Part shown: positions 1 through 7,021 of the stretch, piece by piece
Numbering within the stretch: the stretch's first letter is position 1
Layout of the letters: every line of letters begins with the position of its first letter
Source: DASUZB01 sp036377075
Lineage (GTDB): Bacteria; Actinomycetota; CALGFH01
Reading direction: 5' to 3'
Length of the DNA stretch: 15,697 nucleotides
NCBI GenBank assembly: GCA_036377075.1
Contig: DASUZB010000043.1
Coordinates: 1 to 15,697, forward strand
Notes under the pieces: model-generated
Databases searched by the model: none
What the model was told of the DNA's origin: nothing
What the model saw: only the letters and a program-made list of their open reading frames with translations
Position numbers and translations under genes: made by a program

Positions 1-724
1 CCGTGGGGATCGGGTAGGTGCCCGCCGTCCAGGACTGGTCGTAGACGTCGATGCCGACGCTGTCGACGTAGGCGTCGCCCGGCCAGGTCAGGTCGGTCCG
101 GGTCGCCGACCATCCCGCGTTGGGGTTCCAGTTGAACTGCAGGGCGTGCCCGGGCACCGCGCGCATGGCCGTGACGATGTGGCGCCAGTAGGCGGCGAAG
201 GCCGCCTCCTTGCCCTGCGCCCGCCAGGTGTACCAGCCGCCGTTGAACTCGTGGCCGATGCGCAGGACGGTGTTCCCGAGCCCGTAGGCCGCCAGGTTGC
301 GGGCGAGGGCGGCGAAGTGCGCGTCGTAGGCTCCCGCGGCGCCCGCTTCCAGCGACACCGCCTGGCCGGCGTAGGCCCCCGAGGTGGGCCCGCTGCCGTC
401 CCAGCCGCCCGGGAGCATCGGGACGGTCAGCAGCAGCCGGCGGCCCGCCCGCGCGTGCACCCAGGTCGACCATGCGCCGAGCTGCCACGACCGGCCCTCC
501 ACGTCCTCCCAGGTGGCCGACGGCTCGAACGCCTCGGCAAGGTCGACCTGACGTCCCAGCCAGGCGGAGTAGGCGTCGACCTTGCCGGGCCCCAGGGGGG
601 CGTCGCCACGGTAGACGCCGAGCTGCGGGGTGGCCGGCGCCGTGCTCGCGGCGGCCTCGCCGTCCAGGTGGAACAGCGCTGCCGTAAGGGCGATCACGAC
701 GGCAACAGCGATGCGACCAACCAC
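1..724 (-). CDS. GH26-like glycoside hydrolase (beta-mannanase type), secreted, partial
   Basis: The 241 codons seen start at a GTG (722-724) preceded by a good ribosome binding site (GGAGGGAG read on the minus strand); the C-terminal part lies beyond base 1. Residues 1-26 look like a signal peptide: a short basic start, a hydrophobic stretch (IAVAVVIALTAALF) and an Ala-rich cleavage region, so the enzyme is probably exported. The mature part has features of glycoside hydrolase family 26: LGVYRGD near residues 35-41, then LRIGHEFNGGWYTW (154-167), in which Glu159 is the expected acid/base, then NWNPN (198-202) and YVDSVGIDVYDQSW (219-232). The catalytic nucleophile should lie in the missing part. 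GH26 enzymes mostly cleave beta-1,4-mannan, but substrates vary and the exact one cannot be read here. It is transcribed divergently from the next gene. Family assignment is from motif recognition only. Confidence 0.75.
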   Translation of the reverse strand, partial: MVGRIAVAVVIALTAALFHLDGEAAASTAPATPQLGVYRGDAPLGPGKVDAYSAWLGRQVDLAEAFEPSATWEDVEGRSWQLGAWSTWVHARAGRRLLLTVPMLPGGWDGSGPTSGAYAGQAVSLEAGAAGAYDAHFAALARNLAAYGLGNTVLRIGHEFNGGWYTWRAQGKEAAFAAYWRHIVTAMRAVPGHALQFNWNPNAGWSATRTDLTWPGDAYVDSVGIDVYDQSWTAGTYPIPT

Positions 725-1045
725 GATCTGCTCCCTCCGTCAGCAGTGGACCCCCGGTGGGGACGAATCCTCGGACCGCTGCGGCGGGCGGGCATCCGTG
801 GCGAACTCGTGCCTTCGGGACTTCAGCGACCTCGCGGCCTCGATCGGCGGGGCGGCGCACCCGCTGAGCGACCAGCCCGGAAATGACCCTGACGAGCCAT
901 GCCCGGGCTAGTCTCTGGGCCTTCGCGGGCTAGAAGTTCCCTAGTCCCTTCGGCTTGACGATCCACGACGGGCCGGCCGTAACGATGCCGTACCGTCGAG
1001 CTGCCAGCATCGGTCGCGCCGGCGCCGACCCCGAGGTCGAGACCT
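725..1045. other. Non-coding divergent intergenic region
   Basis: This is 321 bases between the GH26-like gene (minus) and the membrane protein gene (plus). No convincing coding frame was found; the open frames crossing it are unsupported by a ribosome binding site or a recognisable product. It must hold promoters for both genes. A weak plus-strand candidate is TTGACG (955-960) with TAACGAT (980-986), a 19-base spacer that is longer than ideal. Between 904 and 947 several CTAG-containing words recur (GGGCTAGTC, GGGCTAGAA, CCCTAGTCCC) without forming a clear hairpin or operator. No riboswitch consensus was recognised. Confidence 0.4.
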
Positions 1046-2224
1046 ATGACGATGCAAGCTCGGACCAGGACCGTGCTCGCCTGGTCCCTGTGGCTGGCCA
1101 GCTTCGGCTGCTGCGCCGCCGGCCTGGTGGTCACGCTGGTCGTGACCAGGCCGCTCACGGCCGGCGTACTCGCCGAAGGGGCCGTCTACGCGCTGGCCTT
1201 CCCGCTCGGCTACGCCACCGTCGGGCTGGTCCTGGGCCTGCGGCGGCCGGCGAACCCGATCGGCTGGCTGTACGCGGCCTCCGGCCTGACCTGGTCCGTC
1301 GTCGTCCCCCTGCGACCCTGGATCGCCTGGCTCGTCCACGCTGGCCGGCCGCTTCCCGCCGCCGCCCAGCTCGGCGCCGCGGTCGGGGAGTTCATCTGGG
1401 CGCCGGCCATCGCCCTCGGCGTCACCCTGCCGTTCCTGCTGTTGCCGGATGGGCGGCTGCGGTCGCGCCGCTGGCGGGTGGTCGTGGTCGCCAGCCTGGC
1501 CGGCTCGACGTTGGCCCTCGTGGGTGGCAGCCTCAGCCCGGTACCACTGACCGAGACGCCGATGGACAACCCCTTGGCGCTGGCCGGGGCGGCCGGCACG
1601 GTTGCCACGGCGGTCGGCAACCTCGGCTCGGTGCTGCACACCGCCTGCCTGCCCTTGGCCCTCATCTGCGTGGTGCTGCGCTTCCGGGCCGCGCGCGGCG
1701 TGGAGCGCCAGCAGCTCCGCTGGGTCGCCGCCGGCGCCGCCGCCGCCGTGGTCGGGCTGCTGGCCGGGACCGTCTCACCGCAGCAGACCGCGATCTCGGG
1801 CGTCCTCTACGCGAGCGTTCTGTGCGTCCCGGTCGCGGTGGCCGTGGCGGTGCTGCGCTACCGGCTCTGGGACCTGGACCGGCTGATCAGCCGCACGGTG
1901 ACCTACACGCTGGTCACCGGCCTGTTGGTGCTGCCCTACCTGCTGATCCTGCCAGCGGCGACCCGCCTGGCGGGCGGCTCGGGCAACCTGGCGGTCGCCG
2001 CCGCCACCCTGGCCGCCGCGGCGCTGTTCTCGCCGCTGCGCCGCCGCGTCCAGGACCTGGTCGACCGGCGCTTCAACCGGCGCCGCTACGACGCCGCCCG
2101 CACCGTGGCGAGCTTCGCCGCCCGCCTCCGCGACCAGGTCGACCTGACCGCGCTCCAGGCCGAGCTGCTCGGCGTGGTCGAGCAGACCGTGCAGCCGACC
2201 AGCGTGTCGCTGTGGCTGCGCTAG
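1046..2224 (+). CDS. Polytopic membrane protein, histidine-kinase sensor-like, no kinase domain
   Basis: The 392-aa product is mostly hydrophobic, with about ten possible membrane segments (roughly 11-33, 46-65, 72-90, 113-133, 143-162, 192-212, 224-241, 250-271, 284-305 and 314-330). The tail contains LRRRVQDLVDRRFNRRRYDA (331-350), then an amphipathic helix and SVSLWLR at the end. The segment from the RRRVQ..VDRRFNRRRYDA motif to VSLWLR is familiar from actinobacterial membrane sensors, where it often precedes a GAF or histidine-kinase domain; here translation stops at TAG directly after it. The protein may therefore be a stand-alone sensor or scaffold. Two ATG codons, 1046 and 1052, are both possible starts; neither has a strong ribosome binding site. 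The stop codon touches palindromic element E1. Function unknown beyond membrane location. Confidence 0.8.
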   Translation: MTMQARTRTVLAWSLWLASFGCCAAGLVVTLVVTRPLTAGVLAEGAVYALAFPLGYATVGLVLGLRRPANPIGWLYAASGLTWSVVVPLRPWIAWLVHAGRPLPAAAQLGAAVGEFIWAPAIALGVTLPFLLLPDGRLRSRRWRVVVVASLAGSTLALVGGSLSPVPLTETPMDNPLALAGAAGTVATAVGNLGSVLHTACLPLALICVVLRFRAARGVERQQLRWVAAGAAAAVVGLLAGTVSPQQTAISGVLYASVLCVPVAVAVAVLRYRLWDLDRLISRTVTYTLVTGLLVLPYLLILPAATRLAGGSGNLAVAAATLAAAALFSPLRRRVQDLVDRRFNRRRYDAARTVASFAARLRDQVDLTALQAELLGVVEQTVQPTSVSLWLR

Positions 2225-2337
2225 GGAGCCGGTCATGTATCGGTGCCGCGCGTCCTCACCTGCACGACGTTATGCGCGTAACGGAGCTGGACTGCTGCAG
2301 CGAGCCAGCCTGCACCGCGGATACGTGACCGGCTCCC
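2224..2337 (+). repeat. Palindromic repeat element E1 (MITE-like or bidirectional terminator)
   Basis: The ends are inverted repeats: CTAGGGAGCCGGTCATGTAT (2221-2240) matches the reverse complement of 2321-2340 at 19 of 20 positions, the exception being a T that would make a G-T wobble in RNA. A second copy, E2, lies at 6927-7021 on the other strand. The two share 31 of 35 alignment columns near one end (2231-2264 here) and 20 of 21 at the other (2312-2332), while the centre differs. CGGTGC (2241-2246) can also pair with GCACCG (2312-2317), lengthening the stem with a CGG bulge. The element is flanked by TA at 2222-2223 and 2338-2339. It lies between convergent genes, so it could also stop transcription from both sides. 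Whether it is mobile, a structured RNA or a terminator cannot be decided from two copies. Confidence 0.8.
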
Positions 2338-2368
2338 TAGGCCGTCGCCACCGCGGTAGCGCGGCGGC

Positions 2369-5011
2369 TCAGGCCGCGCCGAACGCGGTGAGGGCGCACC
2401 AGTTGACGAACGCGCCCGGGTCGTCGGTGTCGACCGTGGCGCGCGCGGCGTGCAGCGACTCGGCGAGGCTCGCGCCGCCGAGCACGGCGGCGTGCAGCGA
2501 GCGCATCAACGGCACCGCCTCCAGGTCGGGGACGGCGACCATGCTGGTGACCAGGCCGGAGGTGCCGCGCGCGATCAGGGCGCTGGCGAAGCCGAGCATC
2601 TCGCCGCCCTCGTAGCTGACCCCGGCGCCGGAGTCGCACGCCGCCAGGATCATCCGGTGCGGCGCGATGTTGCGCTGGTCGAGCTCGTGGACGGTGAGCG
2701 GGCCGTCGCTCAGCGACAGCGACGAGAAGGTGGGGTTGTCGGCGCGCAGGCGTCCGTGGCAGGCCAGGTGCGCGAGCGACGCCCCGCCGAGCGCGTCCGA
2801 GACCGCTGTAACGGTGCTGTCCGGTGGCGTCAGCACGGTCGCGCCGGCGTGCAGGCGCCGCAGCGCGGTGACCTCGTCGACGGCGCCGGGGAGCTCCGGC
2901 CCGGCGACCAGCACCACCGCGCCGTCGCCGCCGCTGCGCCGCCGCAGGGTGCGCGCCCAGAACGAGGCCGACGGCGCCACCGACACCGGCGCGGGGTGCA
3001 GCGCCGACCAGGGGACGCGCTGCAGCGCGTCCGAGGGGACCACCACCAGGCTGGCGTCGTCCGCCAGCCCCAGCGGCGCCAGCAGCAGCTCGGCCAGGCG
3101 CCGCAGGCCGTGGTCGGCGGCGAGGCGGGCGCCGGCCAGCGCCGCCGCCGAACCGGGCCGCGCCAGCCGGCGCAGCGCGAACAGCAGCGCGTCGGCCTCG
3201 TACCGCGCCGGCTCGAGCGGGCCGAGCCGCAGCAGCCGCGCCCGCTTCGGCGCCACCACCACGGCGAGCAGCTGGCCGTCGAGCACGCCGTACTCGACCA
3301 GCACCCGCTCGCCGAGCAGCTCGCCCAGCTCGGCGGCTGGCAGCGGCCGGCCGGCCACCTGCACCCACGCCTGCCGCGCCCAGGTCGCCCGGCGCACGCG
3401 GCTCTCGATCGCGGTCTGCTTGGCGAGCAGCTCGGGCGGCTCGCCGCCCTCCGCACGCACCGCCTCCGCCAGCTCGGCGTGGACCACCCGCAGCGCCGCG
3501 AGCTCCTCCTCGATCCCCTCGGTCAGCGGCGGCTCCACGGCGAACAGCGACGCCGCCCTGGTCCGCTCCATCCAGTCGAGCACCCGCGGCGCCGAGCCGC
3601 CGCGCAGCAGCACCTCCAGGCCGAGGCGGCCCAGCTCGGCGCCGTGGCCGGAGGCGAGCGCCCGCAGCTCCATCGAGGCGAGCGCGGCACGGTGCCTGGT
3701 CAGGTCCTCCAGGCCGGCGCGGCAGTGGCGCAGCACCGCGCCGTCCTGGTGGCCGGTCCGCGCCGCCAGCGCGGCGCCGAGCCGCCCCTTGAGCCGCACC
3801 AGCACCGGCGCGCGGCGGGCCAGCACGTGCGCCCGCAGCAGGCTGGCGCGCGCCGCGGCGTCCTGGCCGAGCGCGGCGGCCAGCCGCCCGGTGGTCAGGT
3901 AGCCGTCGACGGCGCTGGACAGGATGCCGAGCCGTTGCAGGCGCGCCGCCGCGCGCCGCGCCGCGACGAGCTCGGTGGGGGAGGCCTCGCCGAGCCGCGT
4001 GCGCGCCTCGACCCCGATCAGCACGGCGCGCGCCGCCCAGGCGGTGCGGCGCTGCCGGCGGAAGCTCGCCGCCGCCCGCTCCGCGGCGCCGGCGGCGGCG
4101 CGCAGGTCCCCGGTGAGCAGCGCCAGCCTGGCGGCCCGCAGGCGCGCCTCCGCGGCCATCAGCAGCACGCCGTGCGCCTCGAACTCCTCGGCGGCGCGCC
4201 GCGCCACGGCGCTCGCCTCGGGCAGCAGCCGCAGGTCGACCAGCGCGTCGGCGTACTCGATGTAGGGCTCGCCGAGGGGCAGGCCGGCGTCCTGGTACAG
4301 CCTGGCGGCCCGGTCGAACTGGCGCAGCCCCTCGACCAGCTTGCCCGCCTGCACCATCACCCAGCCGCGGCTCTGCGCCGCGATCGCCACCAGCGCCGGG
4401 CCCACCCCGGCGGCGAGCGCCGCCGCCTGGTCGAGGTGGTCGATCGCCGCCTGGTGGCGGCCGCGCTGCACCTCGATCAGCGCCAGGTTGTTGTGCACCT
4501 TGGCGGCGACGTCGGCCGGGGTGCGCGGGTCGGCGAGCACGCGGCGGTACACCACCGCGGCGTCGGAGAGCCGCCCGATGTTCTGCAGCAGGGCCGCCTG
4601 CTGCAGGTCCAGCTCGGCCGGCCGCGCCGGCCCCACCAGGTCGGCGGCGCGGTCGAGGTCGCGCTGCGCGGCGGTCAGGCGTCCCAGCTCGTGGTTGACC
4701 GCCGCGCGGGTGATCAGGACGTCGCCGAGGCGGCCGTCGAGGCGGTGGCGGCGGGCCACCCGGGCCGCCTCGTCGAGCAGCGCCTTGGCGCGGCCGTTCG
4801 ACAGGCGGGCACGCTCCGACCAGGCCTCGGCGCGCAGCGCCACCACCAGCGCTTCGCTGTCGCCCGCCCGCCGTGCCCGCGCGACCAGGCCGACGGCCAC
4901 CGGACCATAGCTATTAGGATCGGCGACCACGCCCCGGTATGCTGCGTCCGCCTGATGCAGGAGGTCGCAACTCGGATCATCGTCCATCATGGCGCCGCTC
5001 GGTTGGAGCAT
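2369..5011 (-). CDS. TPR-repeat CHAT-domain (caspase-like) protease
   Basis: The 880-aa product has two parts. Residues about 15-480 are alpha-helical and Ala/Leu/Arg-rich with TPR-like helix pairs (for example 92-125, 133-165, 170-200, 206-240), a likely partner- or ligand-sensing solenoid. Residues about 560-880 form a CHAT domain, a caspase-like cysteine peptidase fold: LVVVPSDALQRVPWSALHP (655-673), SLAHLACHGRL (745-755) with catalytic His752, and MILAACDSGAG (787-797) with catalytic Cys792, then SALIARGTSGLVTSM (810-824). Both catalytic residues are present, so it is predicted active. No signal peptide or membrane segment is visible, so it should be cytoplasmic. The start is uncertain: ATG at 5009-5011 or one at 4988-4990 (MMDDD), neither with a clear ribosome binding site. 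It is head to head with the subtilase gene, 60 bases apart. TPR-CHAT proteins are known effectors in type III-E CRISPR (Craspase) and other conflict systems; there is no CRISPR locus here. Confidence 0.92.
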   Translation of the reverse strand: MLQPSGAMMDDDPSCDLLHQADAAYRGVVADPNSYGPVAVGLVARARRAGDSEALVVALRAEAWSERARLSNGRAKALLDEAARVARRHRLDGRLGDVLITRAAVNHELGRLTAAQRDLDRAADLVGPARPAELDLQQAALLQNIGRLSDAAVVYRRVLADPRTPADVAAKVHNNLALIEVQRGRHQAAIDHLDQAAALAAGVGPALVAIAAQSRGWVMVQAGKLVEGLRQFDRAARLYQDAGLPLGEPYIEYADALVDLRLLPEASAVARRAAEEFEAHGVLLMAAEARLRAARLALLTGDLRAAAGAAERAAASFRRQRRTAWAARAVLIGVEARTRLGEASPTELVAARRAAARLQRLGILSSAVDGYLTTGRLAAALGQDAAARASLLRAHVLARRAPVLVRLKGRLGAALAARTGHQDGAVLRHCRAGLEDLTRHRAALASMELRALASGHGAELGRLGLEVLLRGGSAPRVLDWMERTRAASLFAVEPPLTEGIEEELAALRVVHAELAEAVRAEGGEPPELLAKQTAIESRVRRATWARQAWVQVAGRPLPAAELGELLGERVLVEYGVLDGQLLAVVVAPKRARLLRLGPLEPARYEADALLFALRRLARPGSAAALAGARLAADHGLRRLAELLLAPLGLADDASLVVVPSDALQRVPWSALHPAPVSVAPSASFWARTLRRRSGGDGAVVLVAGPELPGAVDEVTALRRLHAGATVLTPPDSTVTAVSDALGGASLAHLACHGRLRADNPTFSSLSLSDGPLTVHELDQRNIAPHRMILAACDSGAGVSYEGGEMLGFASALIARGTSGLVTSMVAVPDLEAVPLMRSLHAAVLGGASLAESLHAARATVDTDDPGAFVNWCALTAFGAA

Positions 5012-5071
5012 TGGTTCGCTTCAATGCCGATGAGGATATCCGGGCGCCAGGAGTCGGGGGAACCAAGGACC

Positions 5072-6457
5072 ATGACCACCCGAGAGCAGCGCCTGGGCTG
5101 CCCATTCCCAGGCGATTATCCCGACCCGCGGTCCGCCGAGCAACGCGAGCGCGAGGGCCGCGAGGTTCACAAGCAGGCAGCCGACCTCGCCCGGCGCAGC
5201 CGCGACGTCGGATTCCGTCGTGAATTGCTCGGTCTGCTGCACACCAGGCGGGAGGCGGTCGACCGCGCCGAGCCGTTCGACGCGGTCCCCAGCCGGGTCG
5301 GCTTCGACACCCTGGTCGTCTCCGGGAACCTGCTGGTCCACGCCGAGTCGCTCGGCAACGCGATGGTGCAGGGGCTGATCGAACGCGACGGCTTCGCGCC
5401 GTCGCCGGTCGACTGCCTGGAGGGCCGGGTGGTGCGCCTGTCCCACCAGGGCGTCACCGCCATGCGCCTGGACGACCTCGCCCGGATCCTGCGGGAGCAC
5501 GGCGTGCCCGCCTCGGTGAACCACGTCACCCCGCTCGGCCCGGTGGCCAAGGGGCTCGGCGGGCCGGAGCCCTCGGACGGCGCCCGGCCGTTCCCGAGCA
5601 CGGTGCCGGGGAGCGGCAACCCAGGGACCGGCGAGGGTGGGCACCGCACCGACCGGGTGGTGGTCGCCACCGTCGACACCGGCATCACCGCCGAGATCCG
5701 GTCCGACCACTGGCTGGCGAACGTCGCCAGGGACGACAACGTCGACCCGCTCGACGCCTACCCCAAGGGCGGCAACGGCTTCCTCGACTTCGGCGCCGGG
5801 CACGGCACCTTCGCCGCCGGGATCGTCCAGCAGGTGGCGCCGGGGGCGGAGGTGCGCGTCTACCGGGCGCTGGACTCCGACGGCATCGGCAGCGAGGTGG
5901 ACATCGCCTGCGCCATGGTCAGGGCCGCGCGTGAGGGCGCCTCGGTCATCAACCTCTCGCTCGGCACGCAGACGCTCGACGACCAGCCGCTGATCGCGGT
6001 CGGGGCCGCCCTCGAGATGATCGAGGAGGAGACCCGCGGCGGCCGGGAGGTCTTGGTGGTGGCCGCCGCCGGCAACTTCGCCAGCAAGCGGCCGTGCTGG
6101 CCGGCGGCGTTCCGCCGGGTGGTGGCGGTCGCCGGCCTGACCGCCGACGGCAGGCCGTCGGAGTGGTCGAGCCGCGGCTGGTGGGTGGACTGCTCGACCG
6201 TCGCCGAGGGCGTGGTCTCCACCTACGTCCAGGGCCGGGAGTCGACCGAGATCGACCCGGACCCGGACACCTTCGGTTCCGACGCCTGGGCGACCTGGAC
6301 CGGCACCTCGTTCGCCGCCCCCCAGATCGCCGGCGGGGTGGCGCGCCTGTGCCAGGAGCAGGGCCTCGCGCCCCGCAGCGCCCTGCGGGAGCTGCTGCGC
6401 CACGGCACGCCGATCCCGGACTTCGGCCGCGCCCTGGAGATCCTGCCCGGCAGCTGA
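5072..6457 (+). CDS. S8 family (subtilisin-like) serine protease with N-terminal extension
   Basis: The 461-aa product has a complete subtilase catalytic domain at about 194-440: VVVATVDTGI (196-205) with Asp202, DFGAGHGTFAAGIV (239-252) with His244, VVAAAGNFAS (329-338) with the oxyanion Asn335, and WTGTSFAAPQIAGGVA (409-424) with Ser413. All expected residues are present. Residues 1-190 are not a secretion signal; they are charged and then form a mixed region (FDTLVVSGNLLVH 78-90 to SVNHVTPLGPVAKG 148-161), with a Gly/Pro/Ser linker to 190. That region may be a propeptide-like or partner-binding domain. With no signal peptide the enzyme should be cytoplasmic. The ATG at 5072 was chosen; an in-frame ATG at 5024 would add 16 residues. 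The gene diverges from the CHAT gene and is followed by the holin-like gene after 109 bases, suggesting one functional module. Confidence 0.93.
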   Translation: MTTREQRLGCPFPGDYPDPRSAEQREREGREVHKQAADLARRSRDVGFRRELLGLLHTRREAVDRAEPFDAVPSRVGFDTLVVSGNLLVHAESLGNAMVQGLIERDGFAPSPVDCLEGRVVRLSHQGVTAMRLDDLARILREHGVPASVNHVTPLGPVAKGLGGPEPSDGARPFPSTVPGSGNPGTGEGGHRTDRVVVATVDTGITAEIRSDHWLANVARDDNVDPLDAYPKGGNGFLDFGAGHGTFAAGIVQQVAPGAEVRVYRALDSDGIGSEVDIACAMVRAAREGASVINLSLGTQTLDDQPLIAVGAALEMIEEETRGGREVLVVAAAGNFASKRPCWPAAFRRVVAVAGLTADGRPSEWSSRGWWVDCSTVAEGVVSTYVQGRESTEIDPDPDTFGSDAWATWTGTSFAAPQIAGGVARLCQEQGLAPRSALRELLRHGTPIPDFGRALEILPGS

Positions 6458-6566
6458 GGACGCTCCCGGCTTGCGTTGCCAGCTTGTCTCGATCGGCTGT
6501 ATCAGGAGGGCTGGCTGGCGGCTCCAGTGAGCATCGATGCCTGCTTGCCGGGGGAGGCGATGCAAC

Positions 6567-6842
6567 GTGGCAACGAGCAAGCTGGTCAAGTCGCTGTCCA
6601 TTCGCGCGGCCCGGACGTTCCTGCAGACCTTCTTGGCGGTCCTGCTGGCGTCCCCAGCCCTGAACCTCTCGGCTCCCGGCCTGAAGGCCGCGGCCGTGGC
6701 CGGCCTCGCGTCGGTGCTGTCGCTGGCCCACCGGCTCCTTGACGAGAGCCCGGTCCCGAGCCTGGCCGACCAGGCGCCCGCGCCGGCGAGCCCGGCGCCG
6801 AGCCCGGTGCCGCAGCCGGTCGCTTCGACGGCTACCGGCTGA
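6567..6842 (+). CDS. Small two-helix membrane protein, r1t-type holin-like
   Basis: A GTG start at 6567 follows a strong ribosome binding site (GGGGGAGG, 6550-6557), giving 91 residues; an upstream in-frame ATG at 6537 has poorer support. The sequence has a basic N-terminus (ATSKLVKSLSIRAAR), a hydrophobic helix at about 17-32 (TFLQTFLAVLLASPAL), a second at about 38-56 (GLKAAAVAGLASVLSLAHR), and a Pro/Ala/Ser-rich tail from 62. The pattern of R-T-FLQ-FLAVLL and then LKAA--AGLASVLSL resembles r1t-type holins, small proteins that form pores in the cytoplasmic membrane and are also common as chromosomal genes in actinobacteria. Assignment is by pattern only; an unrelated small membrane protein is possible. 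A weak promoter-like pair, TTGCCA (6476-6481) and TGTATC (6498-6503), lies upstream. It follows the S8 gene on the same strand and ends before a strong terminator. Confidence 0.6.
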   Translation: MATSKLVKSLSIRAARTFLQTFLAVLLASPALNLSAPGLKAAAVAGLASVLSLAHRLLDESPVPSLADQAPAPASPAPSPVPQPVASTATG

Positions 6843-6877
6843 GGTCCGCCGCAGGGGATCAGGAAGACGGAGCACAG

Positions 6878-6910
6878 CGGTCGGGGGAGCCTGAGAGGCT
6901 CCCCCGACCG
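6878..6910 (+). terminator. Strong hairpin terminator after the holin-like gene
   Basis: CGGTCGGGGGAGCC (6878-6891) and GGCTCCCCCGACCG (6897-6910) form a perfect 14-bp stem with a five-base loop, TGAGA. It starts 35 bases after the stop codon at 6842. There is no T-tract after it (TCTCCCCCC follows), as is common for terminators in GC-rich actinobacteria. It probably ends the transcript coming from the S8 and holin-like genes. Confidence 0.75.
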
Positions 6911-6926
6911 TCTCCCCCCGGAGCTA

Positions 6927-7021
6927 TGGGGGGCCGGTCACGTACCCGCGGTGCGCGCCATCGCCGCGAGCGGTCTCTGCAGGTGAGAGAGGCGCGGCAC
7001 CGGTACATGACCGACCCCCCA
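6927..7021 (-). repeat. Palindromic repeat element E2, inverted copy of E1
   Basis: TGGGGGGCCGGTCACGTACC (6927-6946) matches the reverse complement of 7002-7021 at 18 of 20 positions, and both exceptions would be G-T wobbles in RNA. Read on the minus strand it aligns with E1: 6978-7012 matches E1 2231-2264 at 31 of 35 columns, and 6934-6954 matches E1 2312-2332 at 20 of 21. Inside, CGGTGC pairs with GCACCG, and the next GCGCC pairs with GGCGC after a one-base bulge, so this copy is an almost continuous long hairpin. It starts next to the TAG stop codon of the 153-aa gene (7022-7024), and TA also lies at its other edge (6925-6926). It sits between convergent genes and may also act as a terminator for the minus-strand sigma factor operon. 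Confidence 0.8.

Noticed and set aside
725..1045. Possible riboswitch leader of the GH26-like gene
   Set aside because: Comparison by eye with c-di-GMP and c-di-AMP riboswitch consensus elements gave no convincing match.
2221..2240. Idea that E1 insertion truncated the membrane protein by supplying its stop codon
   Set aside because: If the element is removed with one TA, the TAG stop codon remains, so the insertion need not have changed the reading frame end.
955..2328. Alternative plus-strand frame overlapping the membrane protein gene
   Set aside because: Its product is Arg/Pro/Gly-rich without domains, while the other frame gives a regular multi-pass membrane protein.
2369..5011. TPR-CHAT protein as part of a type III-E CRISPR (Craspase) system
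   Set aside because: There is no Cas7-11-like gene, CRISPR array or other cas gene in the window.
2450..5071. Very long open plus-strand frame running through the CHAT gene into the S8 gene
   Set aside because: It is antisense to a protein with clear TPR and CHAT motifs, its translation is Arg/Gln/Gly-rich with no recognisable domain, and only its part from 5072 on is the S8 protease. GC-rich DNA commonly gives such shadow frames.
5012..5071. Defined promoter boxes between the CHAT and S8 genes
   Set aside because: Weak matches such as TTGGTT with GGATAT exist, but none is good enough to annotate, and the GGAACC near the S8 start is too close to the ATG to serve as a -35 element for that gene.
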